DNA of 64,000 bases, from assembly GCA_031763025.1 (NCBI GenBank), contig JASSKH010000003.1, positions 18,942,977 through 19,006,976 of the forward strand, in the 5' to 3' direction. Each line of letters starts with the position of its first letter. The first letter of the stretch is position 1. Origin of the DNA: Macrocystis pyrifera. Lineage: Eukaryota; Sar; Phaeophyceae; Laminariales; Laminariaceae. The position numbers were made by a program, and so were the translations under genes. Shown piece after piece: positions 29,700 through 41,208 of the stretch. The notes under the pieces were generated by a model. It was given only the letters and a program-made list of their open reading frames with translations, was not told the DNA's origin and ran no database searches.

Positions 29700-31767
29700 A
29701 GAACCCTGGTGTATTTTGAAGATGAGATCGAGGTCCTGGAGGAAAGGACGTGTGTGTGAGAAGAGTGAGGAGATGCCGCACCAGGAGAGCAGCAGCGATC
29801 CCAGCGGGGCCAAGTTTGAGCCGGACCTGGTAGAATCGCTTGGCACTGGTGGCGAAGGCGCTGGAGAGTAGTAGTTGCAAGGACAGCAGCAGCTCCAGCA
29901 GCACCGTCAGCAACGTCGGCAGTCAGAGGATTGCTGCACTTTTGTTGCGACGATGAAGCGCATGCAGTAAGCACCATTACCGCCGCCGTCGTGTCGACCG
30001 CCGCGTAACCGTCGCTGCTGCAACACCCCGGGATAGCCAGGCATCTGCCTGAACCTGTGGGTTCGCTGCGCGCTGGCGACATAAATGTAGAACGTAGATT
30101 ATATGAAAGAGGGAGTTTGGCCGGCAGGAGCCGGGAGGGAAGGCGGAGACCGCGGGAGCGACGCTGTGAAAGCGTTCTGGCAGAATCCGCCTGGACTGCT
30201 GAAGCACCACGCCCGCAGGTGGTTGATGTGGGGGACGTTGCCCCCAAGGAAGGAGTCGAGGGAGAGTGAAGATGGGCGCAGGGGGAGGAGTCTGCATCAT
30301 CATCTGTTCGGGATGCGGTGCCCCAAGAGCAAGGAGGAAAGAGAAGGAATCGAGGCGCCACCGGCAAGGACTTATGTCCGCACCAGGCACGTTTCGCTTT
30401 GTCGATTGACTGCTGTGGTGATTTTCGTGATTGTGTATCGATTTGAGAGTAGGAGAGAATCTGCGAACATTGGAGATTCAGATTTATTTGGGAATACTGG
30501 AAATGAAATGAGATGAACAGACGTACCATGGTATACGTATACGTATACGTATAGCTTCCCTCACTAAGGTTTTTCTGTAGACGCACTGCTGTAGGACTAT
30601 GACGTCTGTCTGCTTTATGGTTGACCGGTCGAGGGCTCTGGTTGAGCATCGACACGAGTACAGCAGGAAGAGGTGTGTGTGATGAACCGTTGTGCCCAAC
30701 TACAGCAACACGTCTGTTTGCGGCATTTCACATGTTTACATCTTTGTATGCGGGTATCTCGTTTTTGAGTTGTTGGGTTGGTGTGTAGCACGACCCGCGC
30801 CACTTGTTACGTGCTAAAGGCAAGATATTTAGTTGCGGACGGAGTAATATACTATTCGAGTACAGCAGCAGCAGAAGTAGTATGGTAATGTGAGCTGAGA
30901 CGAAAACGGTTTCCTTGGCGCTGCTGTATATGTTCATCAAGTATGTACTGCAGCATATATAGTGGTCGAGGAATACATGGGTTTGATGTCTCGTTGACAA
31001 GTAGCTGTTTATTTGCAGTAGCATTTGAGAACTTAACTATACCAAAGAGGAGTTTGCAAGCAGTGCATGTGCAGACCTAATCGCTCGAATGCACGTCCCA
31101 TCCCTTCTGTATGCCGGGTCAATGCTGCGGAGGCGACGTTTGATTTCACCCAGGAGGAATAGCTGGATGACCCGAGCTGCGGTGACGCCATGAGACCGAA
31201 CGGAGAGGCAGCCGCGGCGGAGGCAACAGCAGTAGTGTTCGGGGCATCGGGGTGATTCTTACTGAAATGTGGTTGCCTTTGAAACTGGATGAATATTTTT
31301 ATTGCTTGTATTTTGGAGTTGTTTTTCTGGTCGATTTGGAGTCCGCGAGAGTTTTTGGGGCTTTCGAGTAGTCCCCACGTCAAATAAAATTCAAGTGAAG
31401 GAATGTATGTTATCTCGCATTACCGTCGCGATCTGTGTATCTATGGCGGGAGTAGGGGACAAGGGGAGACCCTTGTCCGGGGGAACGGGGTTCCTTGCGA
31501 TCTCTGGCATTTATTTTCTTGGCTTAATTTTTATTTTGATGAGTAGGACTACTGTGATATTTTATATGATTTGCATTAATTCCTCATGAAATAGAGGGAG
31601 AGTTTTTGGATAAGGTTGAAGAGAGACTATGAAGCGCCTGGGGGCGTGTGCGGTCCATAGGAAATGTTTTCCGATTTGGAAGTTTTGGGTAGTATTTCGG
31701 AAATTGAGAGTTTGATTTTTTTTAGTTCTTGAAAATTTGTGCTTTTGTTCAAAGTCAGTACTGACTG

Positions 31768-31835
31768 AGTGGTCTAGCAGGTAGTGCTATATAATTCCCT
31801 AGGGTGGGTCGGGAGTTGAAGTCTCGCCGAATTCG
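31768..31835 (+). other. tRNA-like segment (possible SINE head)
   Basis: TGGTCTAGCAGG fits the Pol III box A consensus TRGYNNARNNGG. About 40 bp downstream GAGTTGAAGTCTC weakly resembles box B. A full cloverleaf could not be drawn convincingly, so this is at best a tRNA-derived element inside copy 2. Confidence 0.25.
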
Positions 31836-32318
31836 TAAGTTGATCTTTTCGAGCGTGCGCGCTGGAGACAATACGAATGAATATGATAGTGTGCCCGTAG
31901 ACACCAGTAGCGTTTGGCGAGGGGAGGGCCCCGGAGATCACTGCACTAAGTCGACGAGATTCCACTGAATATCTTTTGACCAATTCCGCGGAAAATGCCG
32001 TTTTACCTGACTGAGTCCGAGAAGAATGCCGTTTTACCTGGCATTGGATTTCGAGAGTTTTATGTGTTTGCAACAGAGAGGCTGGGGATTTGAGCATTTG
32101 AATACTGATTTGAGGGTTTGAGTGTTGATTCAAGAATTTGATTTTTGGGTTACAGATTGGATTTTTGACTTTCTGAGTTTGATTCGAGTTGATATTTTTA
32201 TTGAGATGTATCAGCTCTGCGATGTCGTACATTTTCATGTACAGAGCTGAGGGGAATATTGCTCATGCACAGGAGCAGGGGGGATATGAGTATGGTCGTG
32301 TATATTGAGTAGGGGGGA

Positions 32319-32584
32319 TGTTGATTGTACTCAGATACACGACATATAAGATCCATGGTAGATTGGGGAGTTCCAAGCTGGAAAGGGATTCCGGCAGTAG
32401 GGTATTGGGATATCGGGGTAATGTGTGCCCACCAATGCCACTCGTCAGGTGGAACCCTCTACTGCATGTGAGGCGAGTCAACTCTACAGCGAGGATGTAA
32501 TATAAGAGGAGTTCCGTGTCTTGTCTGGAGTCAGCCACGCGTTCCCGTGCCAGTTGCGCCTATACCTTTAGGGATCAATCAACA
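32319..32584 (+). repeat. 3' LTR of small LTR element, copy 2
   Basis: 266 bp beginning TGTTGATTGTAC and ending CAATCAACA, reverse-complementary to 11070-11335. Confidence 0.85.
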
Positions 32585-34590
32585 GATATTCCGAGGGATA
32601 TTCCATTATCTTACATGGGTTACCCCATGGGATCTGCCACGGGGAAGCATCTTCAATTGTATATACTACAGCAGTACTAGAGAGGTAAATGCGGCAAGGC
32701 GTCCTCGTGCTCATAGTTGCAGCAGGCCGTGTGCGTTCGAAGAACGTTGTACGAAACAAAACACGAAATCTCGCCGCACTCAAAACACCTCATCACAACC
32801 ACAGCAGCCCGCTGACCGCAACAACCTCGAGACGACGTGTGACGAAACAAGCCCCACGCGCTAGCGCGAGCTCGCCCGCTTCCATAAACCCCGGGTTTGT
32901 GGAAATCGGCCGCGTACAGCTAGCGTAATCAGTAAATCCACGAATGTTGCAGACCAGCAGTACACAGCAGAGAAACAGAGAGACAGACAGGCAGGCCGAA
33001 TAAATGAGTGGAAGCCTGTACGCACCCGAGTATGAAAAAGTTTTTTTTCTTCAGGACAAAAAACACCCTCATCGTCATGGAACACCTCCGTGAGATCTCC
33101 CATAATGAAGTTCATCCCAACCGATGTACAATACGGAAACCCTTGGAATAGTCCATGATCAATACCATGGGATATTATAGAAACGATAAACCCACGGTGA
33201 ATATGTGGTGCCCCATGAGACGAAAATACTCTCATGGAGTATCCCATGGTGTACCCCACAATAAAACCATGGTATCAATGCTCGCATGGGGTGTCCCATG
33301 GGTGTAATGGGATCCGTGGCACGTGCCATGGAGTACGCCGCGGCATATCCCATGCCATGATTTATCCTATAGTGTCGTTCCATGACCCCCGGTTGGTTAT
33401 CTCATGGAATAGTTTATGGAACCAGTGTGAACCCACCGCATGTCTCACAGTTTATTTCATGGAGAATTATATGGTGCATCACATGTGCTTGCTGGGATGC
33501 CATGGCGCATGGGTAATTCCATGTACGAGTGGTACAGTAACCCATGTGGCACCCACCAGGAATGTTGACTCTAAATGGTAAAATCTACGTTCATGGAAAA
33601 CCCCACGGTATATCCCATGAGACTTTCCCATGGGGTTGCCTGTCCCTTCCATCATATAGGTTCATTGCGTCCACGGCACATGGAGTATCCCATGCCTAAT
33701 TCCGTGAGGTGCGCTAAGGGATGTCCCAGGGGCCAAATGCTCCCATGATATTGCACGTCGCGTGATGTATCACATGTCTAATTCTTTGGGGCGAATACTC
33801 TTATGGGTTAGTATATGGTGCATGCCATGAGGCATCCCATCCATGGTGAACACCGTGGTTCGTCCCATGGTGCATACCGTGGTATTAGAGTTTTTTACAC
33901 GGGGTTGTGCACCATGGAGTATGTCATGGTGTTCACTAGGCGCGCCATGGGAGAACATTTGGGGCATGGGGTATGCGGTCGTTTGCACGACGGGACGACC
34001 CAAGAGGCGGTCCATGAGATACACACCACCATGGTGCACCGCATGGGACCTGCCATGGTGCACCCGTGGTACGTCTTGTGGGGTAGTCAACGGTGTCGTG
34101 TATCTGTCCCACAGAGTGATACTTGGGGTATACCATGAGGTATGTCGTGGGGTGGTGCTCTATGGGCTGCGTCATGGTGTCTCACGAGGACCTCCATGAA
34201 GGACCATTTGGGCCATGGGGTATGCAATCGATTGCACCATGGAGTGACCCATGACAATCCATGGGTAAACACGACTATGGTGGACTTCATGGGGCATCCC
34301 ATAGTGAACCCCACGGTACACCCTATAATATGGGGTTTGTCACAGCAGAGTGCGCCCCATGGCTTGCCCCGTTTGGCATGCTGTGGGTAAGCCATGGGGT
34401 ATGCCACAGGGTGCCTTATGATGACCCATAGGGTGGCCCATGAGTCCTTCCGTGGGATGATCCATGAATCCGCTGGAAACCCCACGGGGATACCCATGGA
34501 GTACCCCATGGGTTGTTCCATGGGGGGTATCCTTGGGTTGCCCCATAGTTAGCCATAGGGTACCTCATGGTGTACTCATGTAGCACCCAA
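32585..34590. repeat. Palindromic-word array B (CCCATGGG type)
   Basis: A short stretch at 32585-32650 and a long one from about 33075 to 34590 are filled with CATGGG, CCATGG, CCCATGGGGT and variants at 10-20-bp spacing, without a fixed period. 32651-33074 is a non-array insert of unknown nature. Many frames are open and give Met/Gly/His-rich peptides, which I regard as by-products. It is the continuation of array A beyond the inserted LTR element. Confidence 0.75.
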
Positions 34591-34599
34591 CTATTTATT

Positions 34600-36190
34600 G
34601 CAGATCGTCGGACCTTGGCTTCAGCTGGTATTTCTCCCCGGCTTCTTTGATGCGGTCATACTGCTGAGCCCAAGAATGCGATTCAATGTTTTGCGTGACA
34701 GCAGTACCGCTTCCTTAGAGTTCCTCAGAGTCTAATAAGATATTCCACACGCATGGTCTCGTCGTCAGTGATGCTTGTGAGGACGACGTTATACACGTTA
34801 CCGGCAATGTGCGCAATGTCTAGACCAGCCGATCCACCTTCAGAGTATACTGGGCTAGCCTGAGCTCGTTTTTCTTCTGGAACCATACCTGTCCATGCTC
34901 ACGAGTCACTTTCAGTCCAGGTATACCAGGTGTACTGTTATCACGAGACGGCCAGGCCTCGTTTGGTGGCTGCTGTCACAGGATCGAATGTTAATGTTCG
35001 ATAGAAGAATTAACTGCTGGTTTAATTAGAGTAGTCAGCGCTGACTACAAACTGGCTTTTACTGGTATTATGCAGCCGAACGGTTAAGAATGTATACCAG
35101 GTACTGTATCAATAACGAACATCGAACGCTTTGCCCTGCTTTGCCGGCTAAATAGCTCCAACGATCTCCACGCCACGCCCAGGTGCATCCATCTAGATTG
35201 CGTTGAGACCACCTAGACCGATACGGTCAACTGGCCGGCGACGGAGCGTCAAAATCTTTGCCTTGGGTGATCTGTCTCACCTCAAAATCTCAGGATATCG
35301 ATTCCACTGACTTCACCATACCTGTGCGGTATACTTCCCAATTCCCGAGGGGTCGGTCGGCTGCTGTTTTGACTCTCGCCAGCGACTGAGTCAACTGCTG
35401 GAACCACAGCTCTTGTCCCGCCGTGAGAAGCCACGGGTGGGCTTCTGTGGACCCTTTGCCCATGCTGGACGGTGAACTCATTTACCCAGCTGCCGCTTCT
35501 TGCTCTCCTTCCGGTACATCTGATGGTATACGCGTATGATATCCTGAATTGATCATGTTGTTTTTCTTTGATTGTCACCTCCTCCCTCCATTCAAGGTTC
35601 TTCGGTTAGTTTCCAGCCACAAGAATGTTCGCGCCCGCCTGGACCTCTTTCTTTCGACGTTCATGTGCCGGATTCCACGTACCACGAAGCAAAACCGAAC
35701 GACTATACCGAGCGCTAGGCTCTCACCCCACCTTATATATAGACCTGTAGCATATCGTCGTATCGTTGTCTTTCTGAAACAAAGTGCGAGGCATACAGCA
35801 GTACGCTGTTCATGGAATGAGAGAATGCCGTAGAGATGATGGAGTTCCACAATGGTCTCCAGAATGTCCCAAAATACGTAACCGCCATCACCCAACGGCC
35901 CAATCGGTATCCAGTAACGATTACTCTCAGCTAGCGTTACCGGTAGCCAGCGACCAGGGAGATTACCGTACATACCGCACCTGCGCTATGAAATATGCAG
36001 GCGACTCATACTTCGTAGCACTGTCGAGAGGAACCTCTCCACCTGGCGCGAAGCTTATGATTTCGCTACGGGGTTTTATCAGAAACACTACCTTGTATGC
36101 CATCAACCATCAACCCACCATGCGGAAGGCCACCAGCACTCACGGGTGCATAATAACTTCCCTTCTTATGGCAGTCGCACCATAGCACAG
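34600..36190. other. Decayed coding-like sequence
   Basis: The minus strand contains broken protein-like stretches such as VWFQKKNELRLAQYTLKVDR (about 34850-34910), WAQQYDRIKEAGEKYQLKPR (about 34605-34670) and PWLLTAGQELWFQQLTQSLA (about 35375-35435). The plus strand has an open frame at 35784-36185. Stops and frame changes indicate decay. I cannot name the source. Confidence 0.3.
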
Positions 36191-36194
36191 TGCT

Positions 36195-36560
36195 AAGGTA
36201 TGAACATTCAATTAACGTCCATGGGCGTCAATGAACGTTCACGGTGGTGATATTGAGTTGCCATGAAAGTTTTTCGACTGCCATGTGAGACTCCCATGGG
36301 TCTGGCATGGGACTGCCATGATGAATGAGCATGCCATGGAACCCCATACCATATAATACTGCCATGGAACCTCATGGCACTTTCTTTCGTGGCGCCTTCT
36401 GACGCCTTTTTGTGGAACCTCATTGAATATTATATGGAACCTCATGGAACCCTACAGCGGTTTATCGCTGTCATGGCATCTCATGGCAGTCCCATGGCAT
36501 CTCACGGCAGTCCCATGGCAGTCCCATGGCAGTCCCACGGCAGTCCACGTGGCGGTCGGT
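36195..36560. repeat. Palindromic-word array C (ACTGCCATGG type)
   Basis: Words such as GACTGCCATGGG and CATGGCAGTCCCATGG recur, with a run of near-regular 12-bp units (CCATGGCAGTCC) at about 36480-36550. Its edge sequences (AATGAACGTTCA on the left; CATGAATAAAATCATATACC on the right) resemble those of array E, so C and E belong to one family. Confidence 0.7.
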
Positions 36561-38087
36561 TACATGAATAAAATCATATACCTGGTACCAGGTACTGTAC
36601 ATGCCTGGTTGGTATTGTTCATGAAAGGGAAAAAATATGTTTTCTATGCAAACCCACCCACGAAGAAAACGTATGAAGGCGCATGAGATTCAAAAGCCTT
36701 CATGTGTTATGATACTGCCTTGAATGAGGTTGAAAGCCCGTAATTACCTAGGTTCAGGCACTGGGATCGTATTTGTAATACTTGGAAGGCGTATCTTAGG
36801 TGGAAAACCAGGGGTTTTCCAGAGGGGCACGAGCTTGGTCTCAGTCTCCGCGTGCACGAAAGGAATAAAACTGCTCTTCTTTTATATCTAAGCAAGCATC
36901 ACACGTCAGTACCAACGAGTACCGACTAAATAGACAAACCTGTCCAGGGATACAAAGTGTCCCGCCTGCATGATCGTAACACGTGTGTGTGTGTTGTTCA
37001 CGTTAAACCGTTCCTTCTACCCGTCGACAATCAACATCACCAGTGCCCTTGCCGATTCTTCAAGCATAGAGAGATACAAGTTCTGTGGTCACAAAACTAC
37101 GCCACAGAGATAGTACACTGTTACGTATGAAGTAAGCACAGTAGATAGTGCAACGCCATGCCATCATATTGGATATGACAAGCACGATATACATATCCTA
37201 TGAGAGAGAGAAAACGAAAGAAAACAACCGAAAACAAAAACAAAGAAAAAATAAAACAGATCGAACGAGAAAAAGGGGGAAATAAAAGAAAAGACAAATG
37301 TCGTGCCTCCCCGCAGGGGATGTGGCAGGCACTTGAAAAAAAGTGCTGAAGAAAAAAACACTACTCTACTTATAAACAGAGTGAGACTAAGAACCAAGAG
37401 GGGAAAATAACAGGCAAACCGAAGCGCAAAGCACTTTCCAGGTATCCGCAGCAGTTTGTGGTACGAGTAACATGGCCAGGTTCTCCCTACTAGTCCGCAT
37501 GGGACCTTGCTACCCTGTGTGCCGTCTCCGTCCTGCGTTCGTCAACTATGCCCCGCCCCTCGGCGTCAGACAATACGAAACAAGCAAAGCAGGCTCGACA
37601 TCCACCCACGCCACATGACTCCTTTCTTGAGGCTTATCAATAGAAGAAAGGAAGAGAAATAAATAAAATGAAAAGCACAGAGGATCGAGGGCAAAAAGAA
37701 AGAAAGAAGACAAAGGAAGACCACGTTCGAACCAGCTGCACCAGTTGGCGGCACGAGTAGCATAGGCATGTTCTACTTCCTAGTCGGCCTGGCGCCTTGC
37801 TACCCTGTCTGCCATCTCCTTCCTACTTTCGTCCACCGCGGTTTCCCTTCTACTCCTCCTGCCCCCCCCCCCTCCCCGCATTCCCTTGGTCGGGTTTCCT
37901 TCCACTCCTCTTGTTACCCCCCTTCCCCCCATTCCCTTGGACACCACCCATGGCGGATGCGCGACGCTGCCTACTCAGCTGTACCTCATCCTCGTGCCAC
38001 CTCACCATGAACCGTTCGGCTGTTCCGAGGACCCCCCGGTACCACTTCCCCACTTTTTTTGCTGCGGTGGACGCCGACTTCGTACTG
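36561..38087. other. Unannotated spacer with purine tracts and degenerate repeats
   Basis: No gene recognised. 37200-37430 and 37630-37730 are A/G-rich. Each is followed by a related ~100-bp segment (37450-37560 and 37730-37845, both with CTTGCTACCCTGT), suggesting an old ~285-bp tandem duplication. A C-rich ~50-bp duplication with CATTCCCTTGG lies at 37850-37945. Confidence 0.45.
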
Positions 38088-39877
38088 ACCACACGCCACC
38101 CGTACGAGGAGGCCCCCAAGATGAAACGTTGCGAGAGCATCGAAACGACCATCCGTAAACGGCAGCTCTTCTTTGCGGGGGTCGTCGCACGGCAAAGCAA
38201 GGAGCGGTTACCCAGTCGGGTAATGCTCGGGACGATGACTGGTGGGGAGAACCGGAGACCTGGCGAACAGTTTAAGACTCGGCATAGATGCATAGTCGAA
38301 GACATTAGAGAGTTCCGAGCCACCGAAGGGTCAACGGAATTTGCCCCCTTGGTGTGTGGAGTTGAGACCGCACCAAAAAGTGCTTCATTCGTTCAAGCGG
38401 GCAACAAGAGAATACCGGCGAGATGATCAATCTACTGGTACTGTATGTACAGTAGTATGAACACAGAATTGTCCACGCTGTGTTAGTACTATTACTCCAG
38501 AACACATCATAACGTAGTAAAATCAACCAAAAACGGTGTGTAAACATAGGGGCACACCTGGTTTTTGGGTCAATACTGGGTTCTCACTGCTATGGTCCAC
38601 CGTAATGCTATTTATAATATTGCGCGTGGTGTAGTGGTGGGTGAAATTTAGGGCCGGTACCGGCGGTTTTCAGTGTTTAGGATCCGCCGAGCCGCTATAT
38701 ACAAGTCGTCGGAAATCACCAAAGCAACACGTGTTCTTCGTGTTCGGAATAAGACTGTCACAGCATATACTATCACACTATCCGCCGCCGATCCGAACGA
38801 GGAAAAACGCGGGCGGATGCATTTCATGGAAACCTTTTGACCGGGGATTCGGCTGTTATAGCCACAGGTCCCCAGCACAAGAAACTAAGACTGTGTAGGG
38901 CGAGGACGGAAACACGACATATCGGGTTGGAGGGTGGGGGGGGGGGTATAGCTGGCAGCTCACCGTATAGTAGACTGCTACCCATCAAGCAGATGCTTCC
39001 GGCTTTGGGTCAGATGAGATTTTCGTGTTCGACCCCAAAAATTGAAACCATGTTTGCATGTTTTGGGGGGGTTGTTGTTTTTACCGAAATTGACGAGGTG
39101 GAACCCACGGGTTTGTCGTGTTTTCGTTGGGGAGGGTGCGGGAAGGGGTTCCCCTGTACGGTACCAACTCCTGGTACATTTGCTGAGGGTAGCGGTGCGT
39201 ACGTGTGCATGCTACCGCGCGTTCCAACATCCCAACACAACGTCGACATGATGACACGATGACATCATGACTGGATACGGTGGATCGGGTGTAGGAAACG
39301 TCGAGGTCACTGGTAACTAACTGTTGCCCGGTCGTCGTGTCCTATCGTCGCACTGTATCCTAGCTTCTTGCTAGACCCGAGCAGTTCTGTTTAGCTTCCA
39401 CAATCGGTAGCTCGGGGTTTTGATCGGCAAAGAGGTATCAGTACGAGGCAACAAGAAGGCTTTTCCTCGATGGTGGCCTTTTCTTGATGGGGGGTGTTAT
39501 GTACGACGCGAGAGGGTGTGACGCGCGTGCTGTGCTTCGTTGTGGCTGTGATGAACATGATCTTGCCAGACGAAGATTGCTCTGCGTGACCCCGGATTTC
39601 AGGGGCACAGATACGTCTGTCATGGTGTCCTTCGAATAGTTCTTCGGCTTGCTTGCGAGACATGCATTGCAGAAAATATGCTGTAGATACCTGGAAACGT
39701 GGTGCTGCTTGCCTTTTTCCGAGCACGCGCTTACGGTTGGAGCTCGGTGGCTGCGTCCAAGCCGTGTCTTTTCCCGTGTGCTTCATGCCATACATAGTAG
39801 CTGGTACTACAGTACCTACATGATCGTATGTGCAGTATGCGCGCAAGGCATAGGAGGGGCTACAAGAGTAGCGGGCG
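38088..39877 (+). mobile_element. LINE 3' portion: ORF2 C-terminus plus 3' region, copy 1
   Basis: 38088-38426 encodes a LINE ORF2 C-terminus recognisable by CESIETTIRKRQLFFAGVVA and RLPSRVMLG, ending at a stop at 38426. From 38378 onward the next 1.5 kb are nearly identical to 62493-64000. That segment has a G-run (38936-38946), a plus-strand frame shifted by a small deletion relative to copy 2 near 38757, and a 163-codon minus-strand frame (39391-39882) preserved in both copies. I infer a 5'-truncated non-LTR element whose long 3' region is the repeated part. Confidence 0.6.
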
Positions 39878-39882
39878 TTCAA
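39391..39882 (-). CDS. Unknown 163-codon frame preserved in both copies of the repeated segment
   Basis: It contains GMKHTGKDTAWTQPPSSNRK, FLQCMSRKQAEELFEG and ICAPEIRGHAEQSSSGKIMF. The copy at 63514-63969 differs by only a few residues and has no stop or frameshift. This could reflect recent duplication rather than selection. No family recognised. The start is uncertain. Confidence 0.35.
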   Translation of the reverse strand: MNARYSCSPSYALRAYCTYDHVGTVVPATMYGMKHTGKDTAWTQPPSSNRKRVLGKRQAAPRFQVSTAYFLQCMSRKQAEELFEGHHDRRICAPEIRGHAEQSSSGKIMFITATTKHSTRVTPSRVVHNTPHQEKATIEEKPSCCLVLIPLCRSKPRATDCGS

Positions 39883-40109
39883 GCGCAGGGAGAGTCGATA
39901 ATGCGTTTGCCAAGGCCGGGTGTGCGATATACTTAGTGCTGTGCCACCACCGCCATCATGTAACGTGTAGTCGGTGGGTAGGGGTGCACTATGGGTGTAC
40001 TGGTGTACCGTTTATCGCACCGTACGAAGCGTACCAGCACTCCCCGCCTCCTCTGCCATGGAAAAGTGGTATGTTGCCACCGTGGTAAGGTCGATACTAT
40101 GTCGATAAT

Positions 40110-40300
40110 GCAGTGGTGCGGCATCTGCTGCCTCTCCTCTCACGTCCTTTCCTCCAGGACCTCGATCTCTTCTTCTAATAAATTCACACGCTGGTTCCCT
40201 GAGGCCGCTTTAATAACCACATCATCTAAGAACAGACATGCTGGAAGCCGATTCCCACCTCTCTAGGCTGGCCTGGGCTACGCTTGCCAACAGATAAACC
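40110..40300 (-). mobile_element. Fragment of small LTR element, copy 3
   Basis: It matches copy 1 at about 12004-12190, including GGACCTCGATCTC and the shared GGCCTGGGCTACGCTTGCC block. On the minus strand it encodes LDDVVIKAASGNQRVNLL and EEEIEVLEERT in one frame, the least damaged version of this open frame in the window. No LTR adjoins it. Confidence 0.65.
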
Positions 40301-40644
40301 TGGTAAATATCAAGATCGCTGTTCGATTGCGGCAATTGGACACGTAAACACTGGTACCGTATGTACTGGTATATATTATCGTCGTCCGCTTCTCCATGAT
40401 ACTGATACACCATCGTACTGAACTCCCATGATACGTGACTCGAAATATAATGATTGTTTTCTCATACCTATTCCCCAGTTTTCCCGCGGTCGACGGCGCC
40501 TTTCAACGCCACCACTACGTGCTATACTTGTATTTCTCTGCTTCGACTACGCATCTCTATGCGCGACATTGTTGTTGACATAGTGCAGGGTTTGACACGC
40601 CAAGGAGGCGCTGCGGTTCTGCGGGTCCACCTCAGCTTCTACTC

Positions 40645-41208
40645 GACTTCCAACACGTCCATTTGGAAGTCAAAAACTTCCAAAATTCCATTTTGATTTC
40701 CAAATGGAAGTTATGGAAGTCAAAGTGGAAGTGGAGGAGTCGAAGCTTCCTCCAAATGGAAGTTTAGGAAGTCAAAATGGAAGTGGAGGAGTGGCAGCTT
40801 CCACATTGGCTTGAAAAATTTCCAAAACTTCCTTTTGACTTCCATGTCAAAAACTTCCATTTGGAAGTCAAAATGGATGTTTTGGAAGTTGAATGGAGAA
40901 TGGAAGTCGCGTGGTAGGCTCATACCCGACTTCCAAAACTTCCATTTTGACTTCCAAAACTTTCATGTGGAAGTGAAAATAGATGTTTTGGACTTTCGAA
41001 TGGAATTTGTGGACTTCCAAATGGAAGTTTTTGAATTGGAAGTAAACTTCCGAAACCCCCATTTGGAAGTCTAAAACTTTCAAAACTTCCATTTGGAAGT
41101 TATAAACGTCCATTTGGAAGTTATAAACGTCCATTTGGAAGTTATAAACGTCCATTTGGAAGTTATAAACTTCCAGTTGTAAGTCAAAATGGAAGTTTTG
41201 GAAGCCAA
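40645..41208. repeat. Palindromic-word array D (TTCCATTTGGAAGT type)
   Basis: TTCCATTTGGAAGT, its complement ACTTCCAAATGGAA and shortened forms fill the array in both orientations. Four exact 21-bp units, TCCATTTGGAAGTTATAAACG, run from 41088 to 41171. TTCC and GGAA are complementary around a four-base centre, so each word can fold on itself. The array meets the antisense LINE at about 41202-41208, precisely where the ORF2 C-terminal domain would continue. Confidence 0.8.

Larger units (their letters stand above)
29700..32584 (+). mobile_element. Small LTR element, copy 2 (one LTR left)
   Basis: It is oriented opposite to copy 1. 29700-30007 matches copy 1 at 11767-12077, including FEDEIEVLEERTC and the MPHQESSSDP frame. 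31980-32318 matches 11336-11671, and 32319-32584 is a 266-bp LTR preceded by the purine tract AGGGGGGA (32311-32318). The 5' LTR is missing; at 29699 the sequence passes directly into array A. Between the shared blocks lie about 2 kb absent from copy 1 (30008-31979), where copy 1 instead has the 5S-like segment. That interior has an open frame at 30103-30516 (137 codons) without recognised motif. Confidence 0.75.

Noticed and set aside
31768-31835. Genuine tRNA gene
   Set aside because: Box A fits, but box B is weak and no convincing cloverleaf with CCA-compatible acceptor stem could be drawn.
29206-34590. Regularly spaced CATGGG words resembling a CRISPR array
   Set aside because: No fixed-length repeat/spacer structure, the words are self-complementary and degenerate, and the genome is eukaryotic.
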